Source: CBDDBU01 sp965226045 (GTDB taxonomy: Bacteria; Pseudomonadota; Alphaproteobacteria; VGEJ01). Taken from it: 64,000 nucleotides of DNA. Where the stretch lies: NCBI GenBank assembly GCA_965226045.1, contig CBDDBU010000021.1, positions 62,001-126,000 of the forward strand, read 5' to 3'. Position numbers and translations under genes: made by a program. Numbering within the stretch: position 1 is the first letter of the stretch; the number at the start of each line of letters is the position of its first letter. Of the stretch, positions 27,352 through 36,323 are shown one piece after another. Below the pieces are notes generated by a model. It worked only from the letters and a program-made list of their open reading frames with translations, was not told the DNA's origin and ran no database searches.

Positions 27352-29817
27352 CGCGAATCCAGATCCACGTGGGAAGGCGCTGTCCGGCGCCATACTAATC
27401 GATGCCATGTTAGTCGGTTTCTGGTTGGCGCGGCGGTAACGATGCTGCTTGGTCTCGGCGCGGTGACGGACGGCCAGGCACAGTCCCAGACCGGCACCCT
27501 CGATGATCTTCTCGAACAGCTCGATCAACTGCAAAGCAAAGGGCCGCTGGGCGCGGCCATCGACGAACGGGGCTCGCCCCTCGATCAAGCCCGAGAGAGG
27601 GCCCAGGACAGCTCGGCGGACTTCCGCGAACGCCAGCGCTTCATCAAACAACAGCAAGCGCTTGGCGGCTTCTCGCTACGCGAACAGCTCCTCATCCAGG
27701 ACTACTGCGAATCCACCATCGCCGAGCAGGACTTACAATTCCTGAAGTTGATCCCGCGCTTTTCGCGACTCGAACGGGACTACTGCCTGCGCGCGGGCGA
27801 GGCCATGCTTCAGTTTGGCTACGACCTGTTCTTGCTCGGTTTCGCCGGTCCTAAAACGCTGATGACCGGCGCCATTCTCGACGACTATATCCTCGGCATC
27901 GGCGATGAGTTCGTCGTCACGTTTCACGGACAACAGTCAACGACCGTGACGACGCGAGTCGACCGCGAGGGGCGGTTGCTGCTCACGGATCTCGGAGCAT
28001 TCCCGGTGCTGGGGCGCAGCTTGGGCGTCGTGCGCGCCGAAATCGAAGCACGCACCGCGAGCGCGCTTCTCGGCACGAGCGTGTTCGTCTCCCTTGGTTC
28101 GGTCCGCGAGCTTTCCGTCGTTGTCGCCGGCGAGGTCGTGGTGCCTGGCGCCTACCAGTTGACCAGCCTGTCGACGGTATTGGACGCCCTTGGCGGTGCC
28201 GGGGGCGTTCGCAAAACCGGAAGCCTCCGGCGCATTCAAGTCAGGCGCGGCGATCGGATCTTCTGGATTGACGCCTACGATCTGTTGTATGGCGGCGGCG
28301 CGACCACCGACCTGGCCCTGTTTGACGGCGACTACATCGTGGTGCCGCTGATCGGGCCAACCGTGGCGGTCGCCGGGCAAGTGAAACGGCCGGGGATTTA
28401 CGAGGTGGCCGAGGGGGCGTCTTCGATGCCGCTCCGCGCGTTGTTGGACTTGGCCGGGGGCACCCTCAGGCCGCGCGGCAACCGGTTTGCCTATATCACC
28501 TTCGATGATCTCGGCCGCGAACAGGTGAGCGAGCAACGCGACACCGCCATTGGTCTGCGCGACGGCGATCTGGTCATCGTCAATCGGGCGCAGGACGTGC
28601 AGATCGGCACCGTCGACTTGGTCGGTCACGTCAGGGTCGCGGGCAGCCGTCCGCTGCTCTCGGCCGCGACCCCGCGCGCCCTGATCGGCGACACCACCAG
28701 TCTTGGCGACAACCCGTATCTGTTGTTCGCGGCGATCGAGACCACCGATCCCGCGACCCGGTCGCGGCGGCTGTTTCCGATCAACCTCCTGGCGGTGCTG
28801 GCGGCGCAGCGCGACTTCAAGCTGCGCGACGGCGATAAGCTGATTGTCCTTGGCAACGAGGACGCGCGCTTTCTGGCGTCGCGGGATGTGCAGAACACGC
28901 TCCTTGAGGCTAGTTCCGCCGACGGGAGGGACAGGAAAGACGCCGACGAGGATGAATCAGTCGCCGGCGGGCCTGTCGCCGCGTCGGGGCGCAGCCCCTC
29001 GTCGGTGAATGATCTTATCGCCAGCGTACGGTCCGGTGGCGGCGCCGGTGCCGGCGGGCGCTCAGCCGAGTACGCCGAGGCTCGCGGCGCCGTCGCGGTG
29101 TGCGCCGGATTGCAAAGGCTGGCCGCGTTGGTCGCGGGATCCCGGCCGGGACGCTTCTCGACGGCGGTTCGCGCGGTCGGGTCCGAGGCTCGCGACACGG
29201 ATTTCGTCGACGCGCCGTGCCCCAAGATCTACGAGCAGTATCCGGACCTGCTGGCGCTCGCCCTTGAACATGTCGCCGCCATCAATGGCGAGGTGCGCAT
29301 CCCAGGCGCCTATCCGATCTTGCCCGAAACGCCACTGTCGCATCTTCTCGCGGTGGTCGGCGGCACCACCAGGGAGGCCGACCTGTCCCGGGTCGAGATC
29401 CTGCGCGGCTCAGGCAACGGGGCGACCGCGCGCGATCTGATTGATCTGGCGAGCGTCGATGCCCGCGCCATACCGCTCGGCCCCGGCGATTTGATCCGCT
29501 TCAGCCAGGTATTCACCGATCGCGACACCGGGCCGGTTGAGATCGCGGGCGAGGTGGTGCGGCCAGGATTCTATCAGATTCGCCACGGTGAGCGGCTCTC
29601 TGAGGTAGTCGAGCGCGCCGGCGGCCTGACGCCGCAGGCCTACCCGTTCGGCGCGATCTTCACTCGCGACCGTGTGCGCAGGGCCCAGAAGATCGGCTTC
29701 GAGCGGGCCGCCCGCGAACTCAACGCCTCGCTCGCGGTCGCCGCGGCCCAGGGCGACGTGAACGCCAACTCGCTCGTCGCTCTGTTCGAGTTGACGCAGG
29801 ATTTGAGCACCACCGAA
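27340..29817 (+). pseudogene. 5' part of giant SLBB/Wza-like polysaccharide export protein, split by an IS element
   Basis: 826 codons before the insertion. A secretion signal near residues 25-48, a helical N terminus, a PES-like domain (about 175-250: ILDDYILGIGDEFVVTF with TTRVDREGRLLLTDLGAF) and then several SLBB repeats (VVVAGEVVVPGAYQLTSL, VAVAGQVKRPGIYEVAEG, AAINGEVRIPGAYPI and VEIAGEVVRPGFYQIRHG, the last at about 740). It thus builds the outer-membrane/periplasmic channel for an exopolysaccharide. After 29817 the reading frame runs into the insertion and stops at 29853. With the downstream fragment (31466-31914) the intact protein would be about 972 residues. Confidence 0.9.
29810..29817 (+). 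repeat. Left copy of 8-base target-site duplication of the ISKra4-like element
   Basis: CCACCGAA here matches CCACCGAA at 31466-31473. The element lies between them. Excising the element with one copy restores the reading frame ...LSTTEALGRVVIEAD. Confidence 0.88.
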
Positions 29818-31465
29818 GGGTGTGGGTCCGGTGTGGCAAACGTAAGTTATTGAAGTAGCGCGATTTCGCTGTCGAAACGGACGGCCGGAAACGGGGTTTC
29901 GTGACAATCGGCCATCCCAGGGGAGGATTTTGTCACGCCGGCAGGGCCGAGCGGGGGAAGGTGGGGACGCTCCGTACCGCAAGAGACGGTAGGATGCTGT
30001 GTGGAGAAGCCCAACATCAGGAGCGTTCCCATGTCAGTATCCCGCTCTCCGGCACCCTCGTCCATCGATCTTTCCGGCGTGCCTGCCCGGGTCGCCGAGG
30101 CGGTCGCCCAGGTGGTCGCAGTCTGTCACGAGCAGTTTCGCTCGGACCCGTGTCCCGAGGCGTTCGAGGAGGCGGAGTTGCGGGTGCGTGAGACCATGAA
30201 CGCGCTCGCTTGTGAGCTTCTGGGCGCCGTCATCGAGAAGCGGGACGACGGCGCGTCCCGGATCGAGCGGGACGGGCAGAGCTGGTTCCGGGTGGCGGCG
30301 ACGCCGAGGACGATCATGACCTCGCTCGGTCCGCTGACCTACCGGCGCGCCCGTTACCGTAGCGGCGCGAGCGGGTCATCGCCGGTGCCGGTCGACGAGA
30401 GCCTGGGTCTCGTCGACGATTACCTGACGCGGCCGGCGGCTCAGCTCGGTCTGCTGATGATGGGTCACTGCACGGCGCGGGAAGCGGCGGCGTTCTTTGC
30501 GAAGATCGGCGGAATGACGCCGTCGGTGAGCACCCTGCAGCGCCTGACACGGACCATGCACGAGCGCTGGGAGACCCTCGGCCCCGAGACGCTGGACAGC
30601 ATCCGTGACGCCGAGGGCGTACCGCACGAGGCGGTCAGCGCCTCGGTGTCGCTCGACGGCGTCATGGTGCCGCTGCGGGCCGGCGAAGACGGCCGCGCCG
30701 AGGCCTCCTGGCGCGAGGCCGCCTGCGGCACGGTTTCCTTCCACGACGCCAGGGGCGAGCGTCTGAAGACCCTCTATCTCGGCCGCATGCCGGAGAGCGG
30801 CAAGGTCACACTGAAGGCGCAGCTCGCAAGCGAAGTCGCACATATCAGGCAGCTGCGCCCCGACGTCAGGATCGTCGCTATCGCCGACGCCGCCGCCGAC
30901 AATTGGACCTTCCTGGAGACCCTGTCGCCCGAAACCGAGGTCATCGACTTCTGGCATGCCTGCGAACATCTCCGAACGGCATCCGACCATGCGGTGGCCT
31001 CCGACTGGTTCGAGAGGTACCGCGAGGTTCTGCGTCACGACCCCTGCGGCGTCGACAAGGTGATCCGGGCGTTGCGCCACCTTCGTGATAGCGGAAAGCC
31101 GGATCGGGCCGAGATCGAACGGGAACTCGCCTTCTTCCGCAAGCACCGCCAGCGCATGCGCTACCACGCCCTGAAGGCAGAGGGCGTCGCCATCGGCTCA
31201 GGCGTGGTCGAGGCGGCCAACAAGACCCTGGTGACCCAGCGTATGAAGCGCTCCGGCATGCGCTGGCGGATCGCCGGCGGACAGGCTGTGCTGACCTTCC
31301 GCGCCCTGATCAAATCCGCTCGCTTCGACCGGGCATGGAAGGCCATCATCGGCGCAACCGACACACCGGCCAACGACAACATCAATCCCTGTGCCGTCAT
31401 CGCCATCGCTGCCTGAACTCAATGAACGAAGCCACTGCTATCAATGCCATACGAGACTCGCACCC
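29818..31465 (+). mobile_element. ISKra4-like insertion sequence inside the SLBB export gene
   Basis: 1648 bases, bounded by the 8-base duplication CCACCGAA. Terminal inverted repeats of about 22 bases match imperfectly (left GGGTGTGGGTCCGGTGTGGCA, right end complement GGGTGCGAGTCTCGTATGGCA; about 16 of 22 agree). It carries one transposase gene in the same orientation as the target gene. The element appears intact, and the perfect duplication indicates a simple, recent transposition event. Confidence 0.85.
30031..31416 (+). CDS. ISKra4-family-like transposase
   Basis: 461 residues from ATG 30031, which has AGGAG upstream; GTG 30001 is also in frame. DDE-type transposase. The most telling stretch is near the C terminus: AEGVAIGSGVVEAANKTLVTQRMKRSGMRW, with VSLDGVMVPLRAGEDGR and IADAAADNWTFLETL supplying candidate catalytic Asp residues. 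The two-Asp-then-Glu layout and the length fit the ISKra4 family; exact subgroup not tested. Confidence 0.85.
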   Translation: MSVSRSPAPSSIDLSGVPARVAEAVAQVVAVCHEQFRSDPCPEAFEEAELRVRETMNALACELLGAVIEKRDDGASRIERDGQSWFRVAATPRTIMTSLGPLTYRRARYRSGASGSSPVPVDESLGLVDDYLTRPAAQLGLLMMGHCTAREAAAFFAKIGGMTPSVSTLQRLTRTMHERWETLGPETLDSIRDAEGVPHEAVSASVSLDGVMVPLRAGEDGRAEASWREAACGTVSFHDARGERLKTLYLGRMPESGKVTLKAQLASEVAHIRQLRPDVRIVAIADAAADNWTFLETLSPETEVIDFWHACEHLRTASDHAVASDWFERYREVLRHDPCGVDKVIRALRHLRDSGKPDRAEIERELAFFRKHRQRMRYHALKAEGVAIGSGVVEAANKTLVTQRMKRSGMRWRIAGGQAVLTFRALIKSARFDRAWKAIIGATDTPANDNINPCAVIAIAA

Positions 31466-31914
31466 CCACCGAAGCGCTCGGCCGCGTGGTGATCGAGGCC
31501 GACCCGACTGTCCTGCAGGTGCGGCCCGAGTTGGACAGCGTGCTCGAACCGGGCGACAGGCTGTTCGTGCCCAAGCGCCCCAACTCGGTACTGGTGATCG
31601 GCGATGTCCTCAGCCCTGGCGCGCTCCAGTTTATCTCTGGGAGCACGGTTGACCAGTACATCCGCCAGGCCGGGGGCTTCCAGCGCTCGGCCGACGAGGA
31701 CCGCGTATTCGTGGTGTATCCCAACGGCGAGGCGCGGCCGGTCTTGCTGAGCGTCTGGAACTACACCCCCGTCCAGGTCCCGCCGGGCAGCACGATCGTG
31801 ATTCCGAAAGACCCCGCACCCCTCAACCTGTTCCAGATCAGCAAGGAGTTCGCCCAGGTCGTCAGCCAGCTCGCTATCACCGCCGCGTCGCTCGCGGTCA
31901 TCGGTAGAAACTAG
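31466..31914 (+). pseudogene. 3' part of the split SLBB/Wza-like export protein
   Basis: 147 codons after the second target-site copy: GRVVIEADPTVLQVRPELDS, VLEPGDRLFVPKRPNSVLVIGDVLSPG (an SLBB-type strand pair) and a C-terminal hydrophobic helix. An ATG at 31444 in the IS end could start a 156-residue chimera, so a peptide could still be made, but it would lack the signal and the PES domain. Same frame as the 5' part once the element is removed. Confidence 0.88.
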
Positions 31915-31945
31915 ACCGGCCGCGCCAGCCGGACAGGAGCGGTCG

Positions 31946-34909
31946 GTGGGGGCGTTTTGGCACCTCGCTATCCGAGCGGCGCTTGTCCTGGTGGCCGGCG
32001 CGGTGCTGATCGAGCGCTCAGTAGTGGCGAGCGGCGAGCAGTTCTATGTTCCCTCGGCCGGCGATTTCGGGGGCGTCGGTCTACTGCAAACCCGGACCGC
32101 TCGGTTTGCGCCCGATGGGCAGCTCGATGTCGGCGTCTCGGAGATAGATCCCTACCGGCGCTACTACATCTCGCTACAGGCGTTGCCCTGGCTCGAGGGC
32201 ACCTTCCGCTACTCCGATCTGACCAAGATCGCGCTGGGCGGCGACACCTTTAAGGACCGCGGCGCCGATCTCAAATTCAAGCTGTGGAGCGAGGGCGAGT
32301 ACTGGCCGGCCATTGCCGTCGGCCTTCAGGACGGCGTCGGGACCGGCTTGTTCGACGGTGAGTACGTGGTCGCGAGCAAGCGGTTCTTCGATCTCGATTT
32401 TTCGCTTGGCATCGGCTGGGGCTATCTCGGTACCCGCGGCGATATTAAGAACCCGTTGGCGTTTATATCGAGCGCCTTCGACAACCGGGACGCCAAGACC
32501 GGCCGCGGCGGGAAGTTCAGTCCCGGCAACTACTTCTCGGGCGCCCGCGCCGCGCTGTTCGGCGGCGTCGAGTATTTCACGCCCATTGAGGGACTGACGC
32601 TCAAGGCCGAATACGAAGGCAACGACTACACCAACGAACCGCGCGCCAGATTTGGCAACAAGGTCGTTCCGTCTACATCGCCGTTCAACTTCGGCCTCAA
32701 CTATCGACCGTTCTCATGGCTCGACATCGCCGCCGGTCATGAGCGCGGCTATGCCGGCGTGGTCCGTGTCTCGATGCGGGCCAATCTTCACACCGCCGGG
32801 ACCCCCAAGTTCGACCCGCCGCCGCCGCCGCCGCCGGTGGAGCCGCGCCAAGCGACCACCGATGCGCCGACGGTTGGCGGAGATCCGATGGGGATTGAGA
32901 GCCGCGGTGTTGAGACCGACGCCGCCGCGACGGCGCTGATTGATGATCTCGCGCGCGCCGGCCTGCGGGTTCAGTCGATCGAACTTTCCGGCCAACTTGC
33001 CTCGGTCTATGTCGCCGGTGGGATCGAGGGGCTGGCGGTGCCCGACCTCTCGCGGGCGGCCCGGAAGGTGGCGAGCGTTTTCGGAGAGGCAGTTGAATCG
33101 GTGGCCATCGTCGAGCTCGGCCCGAGCGGCCCCGCTACGGAGGTGTCGTTCACCATGGCCGAGCTCGCCGAGCTCGAGATCGTCGACTACATGGTCGATG
33201 GCCTGGAGAGGGTGGGGGTAGAGGCGTTCGAACTCTCGCACACCGAGGCGACCCTATACACCGAGAGCCACCTCTCCTTGGAGCAGCGCACACGGGTGGC
33301 GCGGGTTGTCATGGCGGCGGCGCCGACCGCCCTCGACCGGGTCGTCTTTCTCAGTCGAGGCACCAACGGAAGCCTCGATCGCGAGGCGCTCTCGCGCGGC
33401 GATGTTCAGCGCTCGGCGCCCGTCGATGAGATGTTCGATCGTCTGGAGGCCAGCGGCTTCTTCGTCGAGTCGGTTAATTTCGCGAACAACGCCGCTGTCG
33501 TCACGGTCTCCACCGAGGACCATCTGGGTGCCGCGGATTATCGGCGCGCCGGCTGGATCATCGCCAATTCCGCCGCGTCGCCGGTAGATGAGGTGACGGT
33601 GATCGGGCTGCGGGACGGTCGCGAGGAGGCCCGCGTCACCGTGCTGCCTGAGCAGCAGGGCACGGACGCGGTAAGTTCCGGCGGCGCCACTCTGGACGTC
33701 GCCGGCATCGAGATCGCTGAAAGCCTGTTCGCGGAACTCGCCGCGCAAGGCGTGCAGGTCGATGCGGTGCATTTCACCCGTACACGGGCGACGGTGTTCG
33801 TCACCCCGCAGCGCTATCCCGAGGCGGCGCGCAACGTCGGCCGGCCGGCCCGGGTCATTGCTAACAACGCGCCGAGCACGATCGAGGAGATATCCGTCGT
33901 CACGATGGCGGGCGGCATGCCCATCAATCACGTCACGCTGATGCGGCGCGATCTAGAGCGCGCCGTCGTGCTTGAGGGGAGCGGCGAAGAGATCTGGAGC
34001 GACGTGACCCTTGATGGCGGCACCAGCATTCCGGAGAGCGCGGTCGTGCCGCCGGGTCGCTACCCCGCCTTCACCTGGAGTTTGACACCCAACACCCGGC
34101 AGTATCTCGGCGATTCGGCGCAGTTCCTGCTCTACCAGATCTACGTGCGGCTGAACGGGAGGCTGGAGTTGATGCGGGGCCTGAGCCTCACCGGGACACT
34201 GTTTGGCAATCTGTACAACAACTTCGAGAAGGCAAGCACCGCCTCCGACAGCAAATTGCCGCGGGTGCGCAGCGAGATCCTGAAGTACCTGCAGGGGGCC
34301 GACCACAAGCTTTCGAGGCTTGGAGTGAACTACGCCTACTCGCCGCGAACCGATCTCTACGCGCGCGTCTCAGCTGGCATTTTTGAAGAGATGTTCGGCG
34401 GCGTCGGGGCGGAGGTGCTCTACCGTCCCTTCGGGTCGCGCTGGGCCGTCGGTTTCGACATCAACCGGGTCAGGCAGCGTGACTTCGAGGGCGGTTTCGG
34501 GTTCCTCGACTACGAGGTCACGACCGGACACGCGAATATCAACTATGAACTGCCGATCTACAATTTGTCAGCGGCCATGCACATTGGGCAATTCCTGGCC
34601 GGCGACCGTGGCGCTTCCTACTTCCTGTGGCGTCGGTTCGAGAGCGGCGTCTCTGCGGGGGTGTGGGCGACAGTGACCAACGTGCCGGAGGAGGTGTTCG
34701 GCGAAGGCAGCTTCGACAAGGGCTTCTTCATCCGAATCCCCTTCGATATCTTTCTCACCCGATCGACGCGTCGGGCTGGGATCTTCGCGTTTCGGCCACT
34801 GTCCCGCGACGGCGGTCAGATTTTGGCCGGCAGCAAGATGCTGTCCGCGGCGACCCAGGGCGGCAACCTCGGCGAGCTCGCGCGCGACTGGGATCGGTTG
34901 CTCGATTGA
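31946..34909 (+). CDS. yjbH: YjbH/GfcD-like outer-membrane exopolysaccharide protein with four internal repeats
   Basis: 987 residues, longer than the roughly 700 of E. coli YjbH. A signal peptide (about 1-28) leads to a YjbH-type beta-barrel half (GDFGGVGLLQTRTARF, RRYYISLQALPWLEGTFRYS, FDLDFSLGIGWGYLGTRG). At about 292-300 a run of seven or eight prolines is followed by four tandem modules (about 328-400, 412-480, 492-575 and 591-665). The last barrel part ends with PFDIFLTRSTRRAG. Thirty-one bases after the split exporter gene and probably co-transcribed, so the insertion upstream could lower its expression. Confidence 0.88.
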   Translation: MGAFWHLAIRAALVLVAGAVLIERSVVASGEQFYVPSAGDFGGVGLLQTRTARFAPDGQLDVGVSEIDPYRRYYISLQALPWLEGTFRYSDLTKIALGGDTFKDRGADLKFKLWSEGEYWPAIAVGLQDGVGTGLFDGEYVVASKRFFDLDFSLGIGWGYLGTRGDIKNPLAFISSAFDNRDAKTGRGGKFSPGNYFSGARAALFGGVEYFTPIEGLTLKAEYEGNDYTNEPRARFGNKVVPSTSPFNFGLNYRPFSWLDIAAGHERGYAGVVRVSMRANLHTAGTPKFDPPPPPPPVEPRQATTDAPTVGGDPMGIESRGVETDAAATALIDDLARAGLRVQSIELSGQLASVYVAGGIEGLAVPDLSRAARKVASVFGEAVESVAIVELGPSGPATEVSFTMAELAELEIVDYMVDGLERVGVEAFELSHTEATLYTESHLSLEQRTRVARVVMAAAPTALDRVVFLSRGTNGSLDREALSRGDVQRSAPVDEMFDRLEASGFFVESVNFANNAAVVTVSTEDHLGAADYRRAGWIIANSAASPVDEVTVIGLRDGREEARVTVLPEQQGTDAVSSGGATLDVAGIEIAESLFAELAAQGVQVDAVHFTRTRATVFVTPQRYPEAARNVGRPARVIANNAPSTIEEISVVTMAGGMPINHVTLMRRDLERAVVLEGSGEEIWSDVTLDGGTSIPESAVVPPGRYPAFTWSLTPNTRQYLGDSAQFLLYQIYVRLNGRLELMRGLSLTGTLFGNLYNNFEKASTASDSKLPRVRSEILKYLQGADHKLSRLGVNYAYSPRTDLYARVSAGIFEEMFGGVGAEVLYRPFGSRWAVGFDINRVRQRDFEGGFGFLDYEVTTGHANINYELPIYNLSAAMHIGQFLAGDRGASYFLWRRFESGVSAGVWATVTNVPEEVFGEGSFDKGFFIRIPFDIFLTRSTRRAGIFAFRPLSRDGGQILAGSKMLSAATQGGNLGELARDWDRLLD

Positions 34910-34925
34910 GGAGAGCTCGCCTCAG

Positions 34926-36083
34926 TCAGCGACCGTGCCGGTCCGCAACCTCCTCATAGAGCGCCTGATAACGCTCGACGACGCCCTCGATCGCGTAATG
35001 TTCGATGGTGCGGTGGCGGGCGGCTGTGCCGAGCGCCGCGCGGTCCTCGGGCCTCGCCACCAGCAGGTCGGTGCAGGCGCGGGCCAGTGCCTCGGGCTCG
35101 CCCGGCGCCACAACTCGGCCGCTGGCGCCCACGATCGACCGCGAATCACCGACATCGGTGACGACGCAGGGCACCCCGCAGGCCATCGCCTCGACGATCA
35201 CGTTGCCGAACGCCTCGCCGTGCGAGGACGAAGAGGTGGCAACATCGAGCGCCGCCGTCAACCGGGGCATGTCCTGGCGCACACCGAGGAGGTGGACCCG
35301 ATCGCCAAGACCGTGCTCGACGATCCACTCGTTGAGCCGCGCGTTGTCCGGCGTGACGTTCTCACCGCACAACAGAAAGCGCAGGCCTTCGTGGCGTCCC
35401 GCCAACAAGGCGGCGGCGCGAAGAAAGCCGCGATGATTCTTCTGCGGATGAAAGCGGCCGACCAGCCCGATCAGCGGCGTCTCGGCGGCGACGCCGAGTT
35501 CTCGACGAACGGCGGCGTAGGCTTCCGGATCGGGACGAAACCGTGCCGCATCGATGCCATTGGGAATAACGATGAATTTGTCGCGCGGATAGCCGAGCGC
35601 GACGTGGGTCCGAAGCGCCGTCTCCGAGTTGCAAACGATCCGCTCGGGGAGCCAGCCCGAGTGTGCGGCGCAGGCGCGGGCCACCAGGATCGTCGATCGC
35701 TTATCACTGCCGGGGCGCAGGTCGGTGTGCCTGATGTTCCACACGAGGTGGCGGCAACCGGCCAGCCGCGCGGCCAGTCCACCGATGAGATCGGCATGGT
35801 AAAGCCAGGTCTGGACGAGATCGGGCTTGTCGCGGCGCAGCCAGCCGGCGAGGCGCGCCGCGTCGATCGCGCCTGCCGGGCCCCGACGCATGTCGAGCGC
35901 GTCGACCGCGATTCCGCTTGCCCGTAGATCGGCGCCGAGCGCCCCCAGCCCGCCGAGCGAGGCAACCCGCTGGCGAAACCGGGTTGGATCGACGCGCGCC
36001 AGCAGCTGGGCCAGCATCGTCTGCGCCCCACCGACGGGCAGCCCGGTGATGATGTGCCAGATGTGAAACGGTCTCTTACTCAT
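34926..36083 (-). CDS. Family 4 glycosyltransferase
   Basis: 385 residues from ATG 36083. GT-B fold sugar-nucleotide transferase: HIITGLPVGGAQTMLAQLL (acceptor side), IPNGIDAARFRPDPEAY, LIGLVGRFHPQKNHRGFLRA, and the E-x7-E nucleotide-sugar site in GEAFGNVIVEAMACGVPCVV. Presumably adds a sugar to the exopolysaccharide repeat unit; which sugar is unknown. Reads toward yjbH. Confidence 0.9.
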   Translation of the reverse strand: MSKRPFHIWHIITGLPVGGAQTMLAQLLARVDPTRFRQRVASLGGLGALGADLRASGIAVDALDMRRGPAGAIDAARLAGWLRRDKPDLVQTWLYHADLIGGLAARLAGCRHLVWNIRHTDLRPGSDKRSTILVARACAAHSGWLPERIVCNSETALRTHVALGYPRDKFIVIPNGIDAARFRPDPEAYAAVRRELGVAAETPLIGLVGRFHPQKNHRGFLRAAALLAGRHEGLRFLLCGENVTPDNARLNEWIVEHGLGDRVHLLGVRQDMPRLTAALDVATSSSSHGEAFGNVIVEAMACGVPCVVTDVGDSRSIVGASGRVVAPGEPEALARACTDLLVARPEDRAALGTAARHRTIEHYAIEGVVERYQALYEEVADRHGR

Positions 36084-36194
36084 AATGTAGCCGAGCGCAG
36101 GGGTCGGAGCACACCGTCTGGCACACATATGCGCTTTGGGCTAACTTGGGTACGAATTCGCCTGTAACGAGCGTCGGCGAAGATAGGGCGCAAC

Positions 36195-36323
36195 ATGGCA
36201 TACCGCGACGGAATGGAGCCCATGAAGCTCAGCGCCGAAGATCGCGAACTCGCGCCGAGTGTGCGGCGCGTCGTCTACGCCGACGATGTGATCGATCTTC
36301 GCTATCTGTTCAGGAGCTGGTGG
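36195..36323 (+). pseudogene. 5' fragment of a Wzz-like polysaccharide chain-length determinant gene
   Basis: 43 codons (MAYRDGMEPMKLSAEDRELA, then YADDVIDLRYLFRSWW) before an IS256-type element; the frame then runs 12 codons into the element and stops at 36359. The segment DDVIDLRYLFRSWW resembles the start of Wzz/chain-length determinant proteins just before their first TM helix. An ATG at 36222 with GGAG upstream may be the start. The remainder of the gene is not found downstream of the element, so it was lost rather than split. Confidence 0.6.

Noticed and set aside
29818..31465. The ISKra4-like transposase as a domesticated regulator
   Set aside because: The element still has both terminal repeats and a clean target duplication, typical of a plain insertion.
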